The notes under the pieces were generated by a model that was given only the letters and a program-made list of their open reading frames with translations, did not search any database and was not told the origin of the DNA. A DNA stretch of 64,000 bases. Source: Asaia bogorensis_B. GTDB lineage: Bacteria; Pseudomonadota; Alphaproteobacteria; Acetobacterales; Acetobacteraceae. Made by a program: the position numbers and the translations under genes. The stretch lies in assembly GCF_900465315.1 (NCBI RefSeq), contig NZ_UBIX01000014.1, one strand, 5' to 3'. Below, in pieces: positions 1 to 9,045 of the stretch (the first letter of the stretch is position 1; each line of letters starts with the position of its first letter).

Positions 1-124
1 GGGGATAAACGTCATATTTTCGTTGTTCATTATTTCACTCATTTGTAATCGTTGAATTACGTCGCGGGTCGCCCGGGCGCAGAGGGAGAAGCCCTTCATG
101 CCCGGAGGGTGAAAGAGGGGGCGC

Positions 125-1612
125 TCACGGGGCCTGGTTTGAGGGGCAGAGCGTCTGCCCCCTGTTTCCGTCCCGTGTGCGATACAGGGCATGACGCAGG
201 GCCGGGTCAGCATCGGCGTCATAGCCGAACACCTCCCACCGCAGTGCCATATGCAGCGCAATGCCGAACAAGGGGGCAATCAGGATGACCCAGAAGATCT
301 GCATACCGAGTGCTGTATAGAGCGTAGGCAGCGCCCACATGCTCAATGTGCCACTGAACCCGGCTACGAAATTGGTGAAGCCGATGCCTGTGCCGCGCAA
401 TTCGGTCGGGTAGCTGAGCGTCGGATAGACCATCTGCTGGCATCCTGGCCCGAAACCCTGCGCAAACAGGAAGAGGGCAAAACCGCTCATCACCGACACG
501 ATGCCCAGACTACTATGCGGCGTGCCGGTCAGGGCAAGCAGCAGGATGCCCGCTACCTGCATGGCATAACCGGCAAGTGTGATGGGTCGCGATCCAAAAC
601 TGCGGGTCAGCCTGACGCCAAGCAGGCCGCCACTGAAGGCAAAGACCAGATTGAGCAGGATCGACACACCCAGCACTTCGGTGCGTTGCAGGTGCAGCAT
701 GGACGTCAGGAGCCCCGGCAGACCGAAGGCAATCGCTGCATAGGAGGTGGCACTCACGATCTTCATGCCAATGACAAGCGTGGTGCGCTTGAGCAGGGGT
801 TTGCGCAGCAGGGCAAACAGGCTGGGCGGCGTCTGGCGCGGCGGCGCTACCGTGATATGCAGAACCGGGTCCACCCCATGTGTGGCGCGCAGGATGGCGG
901 TGGCTTTTTCCAGATCACCGTGGCGGGCAATCCAGAGCGGCGATTCACTCATGTAGCGGCTGCGCACCAGAATGATGATCAGGGCAGGGACCGCGCCAAA
1001 GCCGAGCGAGGCACGCCACAGCCAGTCGGGGTGGCTGGCAGGCACAATGGCGTTGAGCGCAAACACGAGTATGAAGCAGGCCGAGGAGGCCGCATACCAG
1101 GTGGGGCACCATGCGGCGGCCCGCCCGGCCTTGCTTCCCTTGCCCGAGAGCTTCGAGAACTCTGAGAGAAACGCCATGGCAACGGGCAGATCCATACCGA
1201 CGCCAAACCCCATCGCAAAGCGGGCAAGGATGAGAATGCTCGCGCTTGGGGCGGCAGCGGCAACAAGGGCCGCAATCACGAAGCATGCCATGTCAGCCAT
1301 GAACACGGCGTAGCGGCCGATACGGTCAGTCAGCCATCCGCCCATGATACTGCCGATAATCGTCCCTGCGCTCATGGCGGCCGCGACCATTCCGGTTTGT
1401 GAACCGGTCAGGCCGAAATGCTTCTGCACATCGCCAATGCCATAGGAGAGGGTCGTCAGGTCATAGGCGTCAAGAAACACGCCGCCCAAAGCCAGCAGCA
1501 CGATGATATTGGCATGACCCTTGCCGCTCGGCCCGCGATTGATCAGGGCCGCAATATCATCGGCCGAGCGGATGATCGGGCGTTCGGGCGCATGAGAGGG
1601 GGCAGCACTCAT
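125..1612 (-). CDS. MFS transporter (metabolite:H+ symporter type)
   Basis: Inner-membrane major facilitator permease of 495 residues with about twelve hydrophobic segments and a cytoplasmic N-terminus of about 40 residues. TM1 carries a charged FLDAYD segment. The loop after TM2 has the family A motif (GGWLTDRIGRY), the end of the first half has RFAMGFGVGMDLP, and the middle has a PESPRWL-like SESPLWIA. These place it among sugar/aromatic-acid:proton symporter-like MFS proteins. Its ATG overlaps the stop of the FAD-binding gene by 4 bases (ATGA), so it is the last gene of the five-gene operon starting at 7014. By context it is the likely uptake or efflux carrier for the organosulfur substrate, since no SsuABC-type ABC transporter is present. 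The substrate is inferred only. Confidence 0.87.
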   Translation of the reverse strand: MSAAPSHAPERPIIRSADDIAALINRGPSGKGHANIIVLLALGGVFLDAYDLTTLSYGIGDVQKHFGLTGSQTGMVAAAMSAGTIIGSIMGGWLTDRIGRYAVFMADMACFVIAALVAAAAPSASILILARFAMGFGVGMDLPVAMAFLSEFSKLSGKGSKAGRAAAWCPTWYAASSACFILVFALNAIVPASHPDWLWRASLGFGAVPALIIILVRSRYMSESPLWIARHGDLEKATAILRATHGVDPVLHITVAPPRQTPPSLFALLRKPLLKRTTLVIGMKIVSATSYAAIAFGLPGLLTSMLHLQRTEVLGVSILLNLVFAFSGGLLGVRLTRSFGSRPITLAGYAMQVAGILLLALTGTPHSSLGIVSVMSGFALFLFAQGFGPGCQQMVYPTLSYPTELRGTGIGFTNFVAGFSGTLSMWALPTLYTALGMQIFWVILIAPLFGIALHMALRWEVFGYDADADPALRHALYRTRDGNRGQTLCPSNQAP

Positions 1613-3042
1613 GATCGGACCTCATCGGGCAGACGTTGCGTTGCAAGTGAGAGGAGGGCTGCGAGATGGCGGGCCACCGCTTGCGCGTTTTCGGTCACTT
1701 CAGGCAGGCCCATCAATTCGCCGAACGTGCCGCGTGACAACGGTCCCGCAATAAGCACCGAGTCCACCTTGTGGCCATCAGACAGCGCGTGATGATCAAG
1801 GCCGGTGTGCAGTCCAAGGCCGGTCGGGTCCGGGGCAAGGGCACCCTGTGCTGCGAGCGAGCGCAGCACAGGCATGTGTGCGACAATGCCTGCATGGTCG
1901 GGGCCGGTGGTATTGATCACGTGATCCACCACAAGGGGAAAGGAGGGCTCCCCGATCTTTGTCCCGTCCCGGGGCTGGATGCGCAGGCGCACACCACCTT
2001 CCGAAATTTCTGCACTCACAAGGCGTGCAGCACGCAGGCTGAGCGTTTTATCGGCCAGACGCTGTGTCAGAACGGCGTCGATCTGCGGGGCGATGCGGAA
2101 GCGATGCACGTCCCAGAAGGGGCGCAGGTGACGTATCAGTCGTCGACGCTCTGGAAGAGACAGTGCCGACCACAGAACAAATCCTTGCTTGCGCGCGGCA
2201 TCAATCACTTCGTGCCATGACAGATCGGCATGATCGCGTAGTGCCTGTCGCACATGGCGCAGCAGGTCCGTTGCGGTCGGGGCCGGCGCAATGGACAGGA
2301 GCTCCGAGAGCGCCGAGGCCTCGGCAGCATGAGCGCGCGGTCGTAGCCCACGCCGCGAGAAGGCAACGATGGGTCCGTAATGGCCGCGTGCGGTCAGGCT
2401 GGCCACGACATCGGCCATGGTAAGGCCCGTTCCGATAATGGCCACGCGATCCTGCACCCCGATGCGCGACAGCGCATCATCACGCCACGGGTTGGCAATC
2501 ACGCGTCGGTCGTGGGCGAGCGCCCTGAGCGGCACCGGCAGGGCGGGTGCGGGATGGGTCAGGGCGATAACAAGCCGTTCCGCCAAAATGGGCGGTCCAT
2601 CGCTGAGAGCGATACGCCAAAGCCTGTCGCGCGTGATATCGAGCGCTTCGGCGCGGATATGCCGCAACCGCCCCGATGTGATTTCGGGGGCGAGGCGGGC
2701 CGCGACATAACGGCCAAACTGCGCCCGCGAGGGGTAGAGATCGCCTGAGGGTAGAAAGGCGTCAGGATCGGTGGCGGACAGGGCATCGAGATCGAGCCAT
2801 GCGCGGAAATCTCCCGGCACGCTGGTATCGAGACTCATGCGCGACGCGGGCACGTTGATCCGGTGCTGCGGGTCCTGCGTGCCATAAGCGAGCCCCGCGC
2901 CAAGCTGGGCACGCGGCTCGATAATCGCCACCTGGCCGGCGGCGAGGTCAGGGCGCAGCCTGAGCAGGTGATAGGCCACCATCGCACCTGAGGCGCCGCC
3001 GCCGATAATGGCGACCGGGTAGGGGGGTGATGCGCTGCCCAT
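1609..3042 (-). CDS. FAD/NAD(P)-binding oxidoreductase (NAD_binding_9 type)
   Basis: Flavoprotein of 477 residues. An N-terminal FAD dinucleotide-binding motif (IIGGGASG, about residues 13-20) is followed by an acidic residue in IEPRAQLGAG and the RINVPASRMSL segment typical of the FAD-NAD(P)-binding family PF13454. A second nucleotide-binding loop (IIGTGLTMAD) lies near residue 205, as expected for an NAD(P)H-using oxidoreductase. The stop overlaps the MFS start by 4 bases, and its start shares one base with the stop of the SsuD-like gene, so it is translationally coupled. It could oxidise an intermediate or supply electrons. The operon has no SsuE-type flavin reductase, so reductase supply is an open possibility. 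The family assignment is firm and the reaction is unknown. Confidence 0.82.
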   Translation of the reverse strand: MGSASPPYPVAIIGGGASGAMVAYHLLRLRPDLAAGQVAIIEPRAQLGAGLAYGTQDPQHRINVPASRMSLDTSVPGDFRAWLDLDALSATDPDAFLPSGDLYPSRAQFGRYVAARLAPEITSGRLRHIRAEALDITRDRLWRIALSDGPPILAERLVIALTHPAPALPVPLRALAHDRRVIANPWRDDALSRIGVQDRVAIIGTGLTMADVVASLTARGHYGPIVAFSRRGLRPRAHAAEASALSELLSIAPAPTATDLLRHVRQALRDHADLSWHEVIDAARKQGFVLWSALSLPERRRLIRHLRPFWDVHRFRIAPQIDAVLTQRLADKTLSLRAARLVSAEISEGGVRLRIQPRDGTKIGEPSFPLVVDHVINTTGPDHAGIVAHMPVLRSLAAQGALAPDPTGLGLHTGLDHHALSDGHKVDSVLIAGPLSRGTFGELMGLPEVTENAQAVARHLAALLSLATQRLPDEVRS

Positions 3043-4289
3043 TATGACGCCGCGACCCGTCCGGGCCTGTGGCTTCCGGCAATGGTTTCGCCAAACGGGC
3101 CCATATTGCTGCTGGCCTGCTTCGTACGCACGGGATGGGCGGTTGGCAGCAGCGGCAGCACGAGTTCACCGAAGCGATAGGCTTCCTCAAGATGTGGATA
3201 ACCTGAGAGAATGAAGCTGTCGCACCCTGCGCGGCGGTATTCATCCATACGCTCGGCAATGGTGGCCGGATCGCCCACGAGCGCCGTTCCCGCGCCACCG
3301 CGAACCAGCCCGACACCGGCCCAGAGGTTCGGGCTGATCTCGAGCTTGTCACGCCGGCCGCCATGCAGGGCGCTCATGCGTGACTGCCCCACGGAATCAA
3401 GCCGCGCAAAAACAGATTGCGCCTCGGCAATGGTGGCATCATCGAGTTTCGAAATCAGCCGGTCTGCCTCTGCCCAGGCCTCTGCCGTCGTTTCGCGGGC
3501 AATGACGTGAAAGCGTATGCCAAAGCTGACCTCGCGACCCGCTTTGGCAGCAGCCTCGCGCACACGGGCGATCTTCTCGCGCACAAGGGCGGGCGGCTCG
3601 CCCCAGGTCAGGTATTTCTGTACCCGTCTTGCCGCAATATCGATCCCGACATCGGAAGAGCCGCCGAAATAGAGCGGCGGGCCGTTTTCCTGATGGGGCG
3701 GAAAGAGCAGCCGACCATCCTCGATGCGGAAATGCGGACCCTCATGGGCGATCGTCTCGCCACGCAGAAGGCGCGAATAGATATCCAGAAATTCGTCAGT
3801 AATGGCGTAGCGCGTGGCATGGTCGTGAAACAGCCCATCGCCGCCATTCTCGCGCGGGTCACCCCCTGTCACGACGTTGATCAGCAGACGCCCCCCGGAC
3901 AGGCGGTCAAGCGTTGAGGTCATGCGTGCGGCGAGCGTGGGTGACTGAAGCCCCGGACGCACAGCCACAAGGAATTTCAGACGCTCGGTCGAGGTGACCA
4001 GCGCGGAGGCAACAACCCAGGAATCCTCGCAGCTGCGTCCGGTGGGCAGAAGCACGCCATAATAGCCCAGCGAATCAGCGGCGCGGGCAATCTGTTGCAA
4101 ATAAGGCAGATCGACCGCGCGACCGCCCTCACTGGTGCCAAGATAACGGCTGTCACCATGCGTGGGGAGGAACCACAGGACGTTGATCTTGTCCGGGGTC
4201 GTGTGGGCTGCACCACCATCGCCTGAACGCCCCCCGAAAGAGGTGCTGTCTGCCGGTGCGAACGGAAGGGAGAAGGGGGGGCGGGTCAT
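3042..4289 (-). CDS. ssuD: FMNH2-dependent alkanesulfonate monooxygenase (SsuD)
   Basis: Luciferase-like monooxygenase of 415 residues that cleaves the C-S bond of alkanesulfonates with FMNH2 and O2, releasing sulfite and an aldehyde. It is strikingly close to Escherichia coli SsuD throughout: WFLPTHGD near the start, GRSCED (active-site Cys), VTGGDP, YFGGSSDVG, YLTWGEPP, the R-x-H pair in GIRFHVIARET, GRRDKLEISPN and SGYPHLEEAYR, which contain the known Arg and Tyr catalytic positions. It has an extra segment of about 33 residues before the conserved beta strand, so a shorter start is possible although the 4-base overlap with the upstream gene supports this one. It is the third gene of the operon. 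No cognate reductase gene (ssuE) is visible in the window. Confidence 0.92.
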   Translation of the reverse strand: MTRPPFSLPFAPADSTSFGGRSGDGGAAHTTPDKINVLWFLPTHGDSRYLGTSEGGRAVDLPYLQQIARAADSLGYYGVLLPTGRSCEDSWVVASALVTSTERLKFLVAVRPGLQSPTLAARMTSTLDRLSGGRLLINVVTGGDPRENGGDGLFHDHATRYAITDEFLDIYSRLLRGETIAHEGPHFRIEDGRLLFPPHQENGPPLYFGGSSDVGIDIAARRVQKYLTWGEPPALVREKIARVREAAAKAGREVSFGIRFHVIARETTAEAWAEADRLISKLDDATIAEAQSVFARLDSVGQSRMSALHGGRRDKLEISPNLWAGVGLVRGGAGTALVGDPATIAERMDEYRRAGCDSFILSGYPHLEEAYRFGELVLPLLPTAHPVRTKQASSNMGPFGETIAGSHRPGRVAAS

Positions 4290-5824
4290 GGCAGGGCGCT
4301 TTCTTTCTGCACGGTCTCTTGCCGTGGGCTGGTCTGTGGTCGCGATGCGGGCTCTGGCGTGCGCCGAGCTGGCTGGGACGTGCTGGGATGTGCGTCGGAC
4401 GCTGGCGGGGTGGCCCAGAAGGCCGGGGGCTTGCGATAGGCGGCGGCGGGATGGGTGTCGGGCAGGCGGTCACGCCCTGTCAGGCGATGGCGCAGCGTTT
4501 CACCCTCTGCCGGGGCAGGCGGCAGCCTGCCGCGGCGGCGCAATTCGGGCGCGATCAGGGTGGCGTAATCGTCCAGCGTTTCGTGGCTGTGATATTGCCG
4601 CAGATTGATGCCATCGATGCCGTCCTCATCGAGCCAGGTCTCGATGGCATCGGCAATCTGCTCCGGCGTGCCGGCGATGAAAAAGCGCCCCTCGTCAAAG
4701 CTTGCGATCTGCGCAAGCGCCGCACCGACTGTCTGATCGGCACCAAAGCGACGCCCCATATTGCCCAATTCACGCCCGCTTTGAGAAAGGGCCTGACCGA
4801 TGGTAAGCGCCGGGTCGAACTGTCGCAGGTCGATTTCAGCCTGAGCATGGACCAGTGCGCCCTCTACGGAATACAGGGACCGGTAGCGCGCCAGTTTGGC
4901 CTTGGCTTCCTCGGTTGTGCGGCCTGCAATGAGACCGGCCATCACATAGAATTTCAGCTCTGAGGGATCGCGCCCTTCTGCTGCGGCCGCTGCGCGGGTG
5001 CGGGCAATATGGTTGCGCACCTCGTCCTGTGTGCGACCGCCAATGAATACGGCCTCGGCATGGCGTGATGCCGTTTTCAGCCCGCGTGGCGAGCCGGTGG
5101 CCTGAAACAGAACCGGTGTGCGCTGTGGTGTGGGCTGCACAAGATGCGGCCCCTCGACACGGAAATGCGTGCCGTCATGATTGATGTGGCGCACACGAGC
5201 GGGATCGCTGAAGCGATCACCTTCGCGATCCGCAATGACAGCCTCCTCCTCCCAACTGCCTTCCCAGAGCTTGTAGAGCACTTCGAGATATTCATCGGCG
5301 CGGTCGTAGCGGCTGTCATGTTCCAGCTCGCCATCCAGGCCGAAATTGCGTGCGGCATTAGGCAGGTAGGAGGTGACGACGTTCCAGCCCACGCGGCCAT
5401 TCGTCAGCAGGTCGAGCGTGCTCATGCGCCGCGCAAAGGCGAAAGGTGGTTCGTAGGTCGTGGAAAATGTCGCGGCAAAGCCAAGCGTGGTGGTAACGGC
5501 GGCCATTGCCGGAATGAGCGAGAGCGGATCGAGATTCGGAATCTGCAAACCAAGACGCAATGACGCATCGAGCCCGCCAAACCGGTCATAGATGCCGATC
5601 ACGTCCGCCAGGAAGATGGCATCCATCCCCGCAGCCTCGGCCTTGCGGGCTGTTTCAAGCCAGAACGCCATCTCGCCGAAACGATGGCGCTGGTTGCTTT
5701 CCTCGCGCCACATGCCGTGGACGATGTGACTGACGCAGGCCATCTCGAACAGATTGACGTGAAGGGTCTTGCGTTTGCCGGGCGGTGCCGCGCCCTGCCG
5801 ATCGGCGTGGGGTGCAGGGCTCAT
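4286..5824 (-). CDS. NtaA/SnaA/DszA-family LLM flavin-dependent monooxygenase
   Basis: Bacterial luciferase-like monooxygenase of 512 residues from the ATG at 5824, which overlaps the upstream stop (ATGA); an upstream in-frame ATG at 5887 lies inside the preceding gene and is less likely. Family markers are LHVNLFEMACVSHIV at the N-terminus, the D/E-rich IFLADVIGIYDRFGG, EPPFAFARRMSTLD, GWNVVTSYLPNAARNFG and VLFQATGSPRGL. Relatives use FMNH2 from a separate reductase to oxidise nitrilotriacetate, pristinamycin or dibenzothiophene sulfone. The last 65 or so residues are a Pro/Ser/Thr/Arg-rich low-complexity tail absent from typical members. It lies between the DszC-like and SsuD-like genes, which favours a sulfone or sulfonate substrate, but the substrate is inferred. 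Confidence 0.87.
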   Translation of the reverse strand: MSPAPHADRQGAAPPGKRKTLHVNLFEMACVSHIVHGMWREESNQRHRFGEMAFWLETARKAEAAGMDAIFLADVIGIYDRFGGLDASLRLGLQIPNLDPLSLIPAMAAVTTTLGFAATFSTTYEPPFAFARRMSTLDLLTNGRVGWNVVTSYLPNAARNFGLDGELEHDSRYDRADEYLEVLYKLWEGSWEEEAVIADREGDRFSDPARVRHINHDGTHFRVEGPHLVQPTPQRTPVLFQATGSPRGLKTASRHAEAVFIGGRTQDEVRNHIARTRAAAAAEGRDPSELKFYVMAGLIAGRTTEEAKAKLARYRSLYSVEGALVHAQAEIDLRQFDPALTIGQALSQSGRELGNMGRRFGADQTVGAALAQIASFDEGRFFIAGTPEQIADAIETWLDEDGIDGINLRQYHSHETLDDYATLIAPELRRRGRLPPAPAEGETLRHRLTGRDRLPDTHPAAAYRKPPAFWATPPASDAHPSTSQPARRTPEPASRPQTSPRQETVQKESALP

Positions 5825-7014
5825 GCTGCGTTCTCCCGTTTTGCGTCTGCCGCAAGGCGGCGCAGCCCGTCGCGGTAGGGCGTCCATAATCTGGTGCCGT
5901 TGAGCGCGACATCGCCCAGTTCGCGCTGGCGCTGTGCGGCGGGATTATGCGAGGCCAGTGTGCGGGCATTGCGCCAATGCCGATCGAGACGCCGTGTTTC
6001 GGAAGTGGCCGAAGCACCGCCAACCTCGAACAGGGTCGTGGCAGCTTCCAGCGTCTGCTGTGCGATGATCTGCTGCGCCTTGAAGATTTCCTCCTGGGCC
6101 TTTTCGATGGCATCGTCATCATGCTGCCCGGCAAGGAAGAGCGGCTCGATCTCCTCAAGCGCCTGTGCTCCGCGATCAGCAAGCACAGCAGTCGAGTAGG
6201 CAAGAGAGGACAGACGTCCCACGACGCTCTGTACGATCGGGTCATCCTTCTGGACCACCTTGCCCGGCACGCCGAATACCCTCTCGCGCGGGCGGACAAA
6301 ATCCAGCGCATCGCGCAGCACGGCCTGGGCGATGCCTGCGAGGGTCGTGTTGTGGAATTGCTGATAATAGGCCCCAAGGAAAGGCTGGCTCGGCGGGGCG
6401 TTAGACGGTGAGCGTTCGACAATCTGCCAGGGCTGCAGCGGAACCTGCTCGAAAATTGTGGTACCGCTGCCGGTCAGGCGTTGGCCAAAGCCATCCCAGT
6501 CGTCCAGTCGGGTAACGCCGGGGGCGTCTGCAGGCACGAGCACGCGCACCCTGTCACTGCCGAAAGTGGCCCAGACGATAATCCAGTCAGCATAGAGCGT
6601 TCCGGTCGAGTAGTATTTGCGTCCGTTCAGCTGCAGCCCTTCAGGGGCCTCGGTAACCTGGGTGGTGACGCTCGTCTCGTTATTGCGCTCGGCCATGGCC
6701 GCGCCCAGAACCCGGTTTTCGCGTATCAGGCCGCGCCACCGTTCGGCATCCGGCAATCCGGCACGCAGCGTTTCCACGAAGGCAAAATGCGCCCGGAAAA
6801 TCTGTGGAATATTGGAGTCCGCGCTGGCGAGGTCACGTAGGATCTGGAAGCTCTGAGACAGGCTCAAACCTGCCCCGCCTGCCGCCTTGTCCAGACGCAA
6901 CCGACCAAATCCGGCCTGAGCCAGAGCGGCAACAGCGTCGTGCGCAGGGGCTCTTTCACAGTCGCGCTGCGCCGCATCCTGAGCAATAGCACGAAAAATA
7001 TCTGTGAAAACCAT
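5821..7014 (-). CDS. Acyl-CoA dehydrogenase-fold monooxygenase (SfnB/DszC-like)
   Basis: Protein of 397 residues with the acyl-CoA dehydrogenase fold, in the subgroup that works as a flavin-dependent monooxygenase on organosulfur compounds (SfnB, DszC). Visible markers are AQAGFGRLRLDKAAGGAGLSLSQ, the flavin-binding loop region GRKYYSTGTLYADWIIVWA, and EVGGASATSETRRLDRHWRNARTLASHNP near the C-terminus. The start at 7014 (MVFTDIF) is chosen because the next ATG upstream (7110) adds 32 residues with no family similarity and coincides with the -35 element. It is the first gene of the operon: a sigma70-like promoter lies upstream and a MocR regulator is divergent. The exact substrate is unknown. 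Confidence 0.85.
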   Translation of the reverse strand: MVFTDIFRAIAQDAAQRDCERAPAHDAVAALAQAGFGRLRLDKAAGGAGLSLSQSFQILRDLASADSNIPQIFRAHFAFVETLRAGLPDAERWRGLIRENRVLGAAMAERNNETSVTTQVTEAPEGLQLNGRKYYSTGTLYADWIIVWATFGSDRVRVLVPADAPGVTRLDDWDGFGQRLTGSGTTIFEQVPLQPWQIVERSPSNAPPSQPFLGAYYQQFHNTTLAGIAQAVLRDALDFVRPRERVFGVPGKVVQKDDPIVQSVVGRLSSLAYSTAVLADRGAQALEEIEPLFLAGQHDDDAIEKAQEEIFKAQQIIAQQTLEAATTLFEVGGASATSETRRLDRHWRNARTLASHNPAAQRQRELGDVALNGTRLWTPYRDGLRRLAADAKRENAA

Positions 7015-7080
7015 ATCAAAATTCCTATGACAGGACTGGATCGACACAATTAAACTATGAAAAATAGTTATTATTCTATC

Positions 7081-7110
7081 ATAACAGAATGGATGGGCGG
7101 TTTCTGTCAA
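7081..7110 (-). promoter_or_regulatory. sigma70-like promoter of the organosulfur operon
   Basis: On the minus strand a perfect -35 (TTGACA, 7110-7105) is followed by an 18-base spacer and TGTTAT (7086-7081), 4 of 6 matches to the -10 consensus. Transcription would start about 60 bases ahead of the ATG at 7014. Between promoter and gene lies an inverted repeat AACTAT/ATAGTT (7053-7069) that could be an operator for the divergent MocR regulator. Seen in sequence; activity is not tested. Confidence 0.5.
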
Positions 7111-7293
7111 CGGCTAATGTCGTTAAATAAGTTAATCACTATCAAATTGCGTTATTATGATGCGCCGATGGTATGCCGAACGGCGGCCTCGGCGATGCGG
7201 TCAAGGTAGATTCCGGGCTGCTTTTCCCCGTGGGGTTGCGGGGCTAAACAGAGTGGATCGTTGGCGAGACGTGACGAGAGGCGGGGGCGAAAG

Positions 7294-8697
7294 ATGGCGG
7301 CCGAGGCTTATCTGGATGAATGGAGAGCAGCGCTCGAGCGGGGAACCGGAGCGCTCTATCTCGTGATGGTCGAGTCAATTGCTCACTCCATTCGCGAGGG
7401 CGATTTGCAGGAGGGGGAGAAGTTGCCTCCCCAGCGCGAGATCGCCGCCCGTTTGGGGACCAATCTCAGCACGGTGACACGCGCAATTGGCGAGGCCCAG
7501 AAGCGTGGGTTGCTTGATGCAACGGTTGGCAGAGGGACATTCGTTAGGATCAATGCGGGTGATGGCTCATGGCGCCAGACGAGAGCCAGCGTGATCGACC
7601 TGACAATGAATTCGCCCCCCCTGCCTCAGGATCCGTCGCTTCAAACCATGATCCAGGGGGAGATGGCGTCAATCTTTCGCCATCAGGACGTCCAGTCAAT
7701 CATGTCCTATCGGGTGACAGGCGGCACGCAGCAGGATCGTCAACTCGGGGTTAACTGGCTGCAGCCAGTCCTCGGGCGGAGGCGGGCGGATGAAGTGCTC
7801 ATCGTACCCGGTGCCCAGGTGGCGCTCTCGGCCATTATGAGTTCGCTACTCAGGCCGGGCGAGGCAATTGTCACAGATTATCTGACCTATCCGGGCATGC
7901 GATCGATTGCAGCGCAATTCGGTTACGTCCTGCTCGGGGTGAGCCACGATGAGGAGGGAATGAACCCCGAGGCGCTGGATCAGCTTTGTGCACAGCACAG
8001 GCCGCGCGTTCTGTATTGCACCCCGACCTTGCATAATCCCACAACCGCAACCTGGTCGGTCAACAGGCGAGAGGCCATATTGGCCATAGCCAGACGCCAT
8101 CAGGTTCATATTGTCGAAGATGATCCCTATAGTCTCCTTCTCAAGGCGCCCCCGCCAACACTGGCGATGCTCGATCCGACGCGTGTCATCTATGTAGCCA
8201 CCTTGTCCAAGGTGCTCAGCCCTGGTTTGCGCACGGCTTATATCGTCCTGCCAGGAGCCGAGATGACCCGGCGGATTACCTCTGGCGTGCGCGCAATCTG
8301 TCAGGCCAAGGCGGGTTTGCTGGACGCTCTTGTTTCGCGCTGGATCGAAACCGGTCTGGCACAGCAATGTCTGCGTAGCATCCGCGAAGAGTTGACCCAT
8401 CGTCATCAGGTGCTGGCGCAGATCATGGGGCGTCATCTGCACGATCGATCGCCCAGCCCCCATGTATGGCTGCCCCTGCCAGAGTGGTGGAGAAATTCTG
8501 ATTTTGTGACCTTCGCCCGCAGGCAAGGTCTCGCGCTTGTTCCCAGCTCTGTCTTTGCGGTGACGGGTCATTCGCCTTCAGCTGTGCGGATTGCCTTGGG
8601 CAGCGTGCCGGACCTGTCGGGGCTACGGGATTCCCTGATCAATCTGCGATCAGTCCTCGACTACAGGCCTGCCGCAGGCTTTGCGGATATCGTCTGA
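7294..8697 (+). CDS. MocR-family transcriptional regulator (GntR wHTH + aminotransferase domain)
   Basis: Regulator of 467 residues. Residues about 20-90 form a GntR winged helix (IAHSIREGDLQEGEKLPPQREIAARLGTNLSTVTRAI). The rest is a fold-type-I aminotransferase-like effector domain with CTPTLHNPTTATWS and the PLP lysine motif ATLSKVLSPGLRTAY. MocR proteins bind PLP and sense amino compounds; TauR, a member, controls taurine sulfonate use. ATG 7294 is preferred over a TTG 33 bases upstream. The gene is transcribed away from the five-gene organosulfur operon, so it is the probable regulator of that operon and perhaps of itself. Confidence 0.9.
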   Translation: MAAEAYLDEWRAALERGTGALYLVMVESIAHSIREGDLQEGEKLPPQREIAARLGTNLSTVTRAIGEAQKRGLLDATVGRGTFVRINAGDGSWRQTRASVIDLTMNSPPLPQDPSLQTMIQGEMASIFRHQDVQSIMSYRVTGGTQQDRQLGVNWLQPVLGRRRADEVLIVPGAQVALSAIMSSLLRPGEAIVTDYLTYPGMRSIAAQFGYVLLGVSHDEEGMNPEALDQLCAQHRPRVLYCTPTLHNPTTATWSVNRREAILAIARRHQVHIVEDDPYSLLLKAPPPTLAMLDPTRVIYVATLSKVLSPGLRTAYIVLPGAEMTRRITSGVRAICQAKAGLLDALVSRWIETGLAQQCLRSIREELTHRHQVLAQIMGRHLHDRSPSPHVWLPLPEWWRNSDFVTFARRQGLALVPSSVFAVTGHSPSAVRIALGSVPDLSGLRDSLINLRSVLDYRPAAGFADIV

Positions 8698-9045
8698 GTT
8701 CGGGATATCCTACAGTGATCACGAAAAAGAGAGGCTAAAACCGAGCGTTTCCAGTGCTTTGCAGTACTGATGTCCGATTGTATTGAAAGCGTGCTGAAAT
8801 TGTATGGGTATGTACGGGTCAATAACGGCAGAATTGTTAAATTGATTTAATTGTATTGATTTGAAATCCAGACAATATCTTGCATTTCCGATCAGTTTCT
8901 CGCACTCTGTCCGGGTGATTAGCGAGGCCACCTTGGCGCATTGGCGTCTGCGGTGTTTCTCGCGAAGCATGACCGAGTTGAAGACGGAACGGCACCGGGG
9001 GGGATGTACCTCATCACGGATGCTTCTTCGTCTGGGAGAGAAACG
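8698..9045. other. Intergenic gap with AT-rich stretch, no convincing gene
   Basis: About 350 bases between the MocR gene and a small membrane protein gene. Bases 8740-8880 are clearly more AT-rich than the surroundings. A minus-strand frame (8719-8970, 83 codons) translates to a Cys-, Asn- and Gln-containing sequence that I cannot match to any family; it lacks a good ribosome binding site and may be chance or a gene remnant. The gap may also hold the promoter of the small gene at 9046. Confidence 0.4.

Noticed and set aside
1..124. Possible gene end at the left edge
   Set aside because: The first 50 bases are AT-rich and carry no continuous coding frame; only the 3' flank of the MFS gene is seen.
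191..1165. Plus-strand open frame of 324 codons opposite the MFS gene
   Set aside because: Its translation is Gln/Arg/His-rich with no domain, and the opposite strand encodes a clear 12-helix transporter in the same place; it is an antisense shadow.
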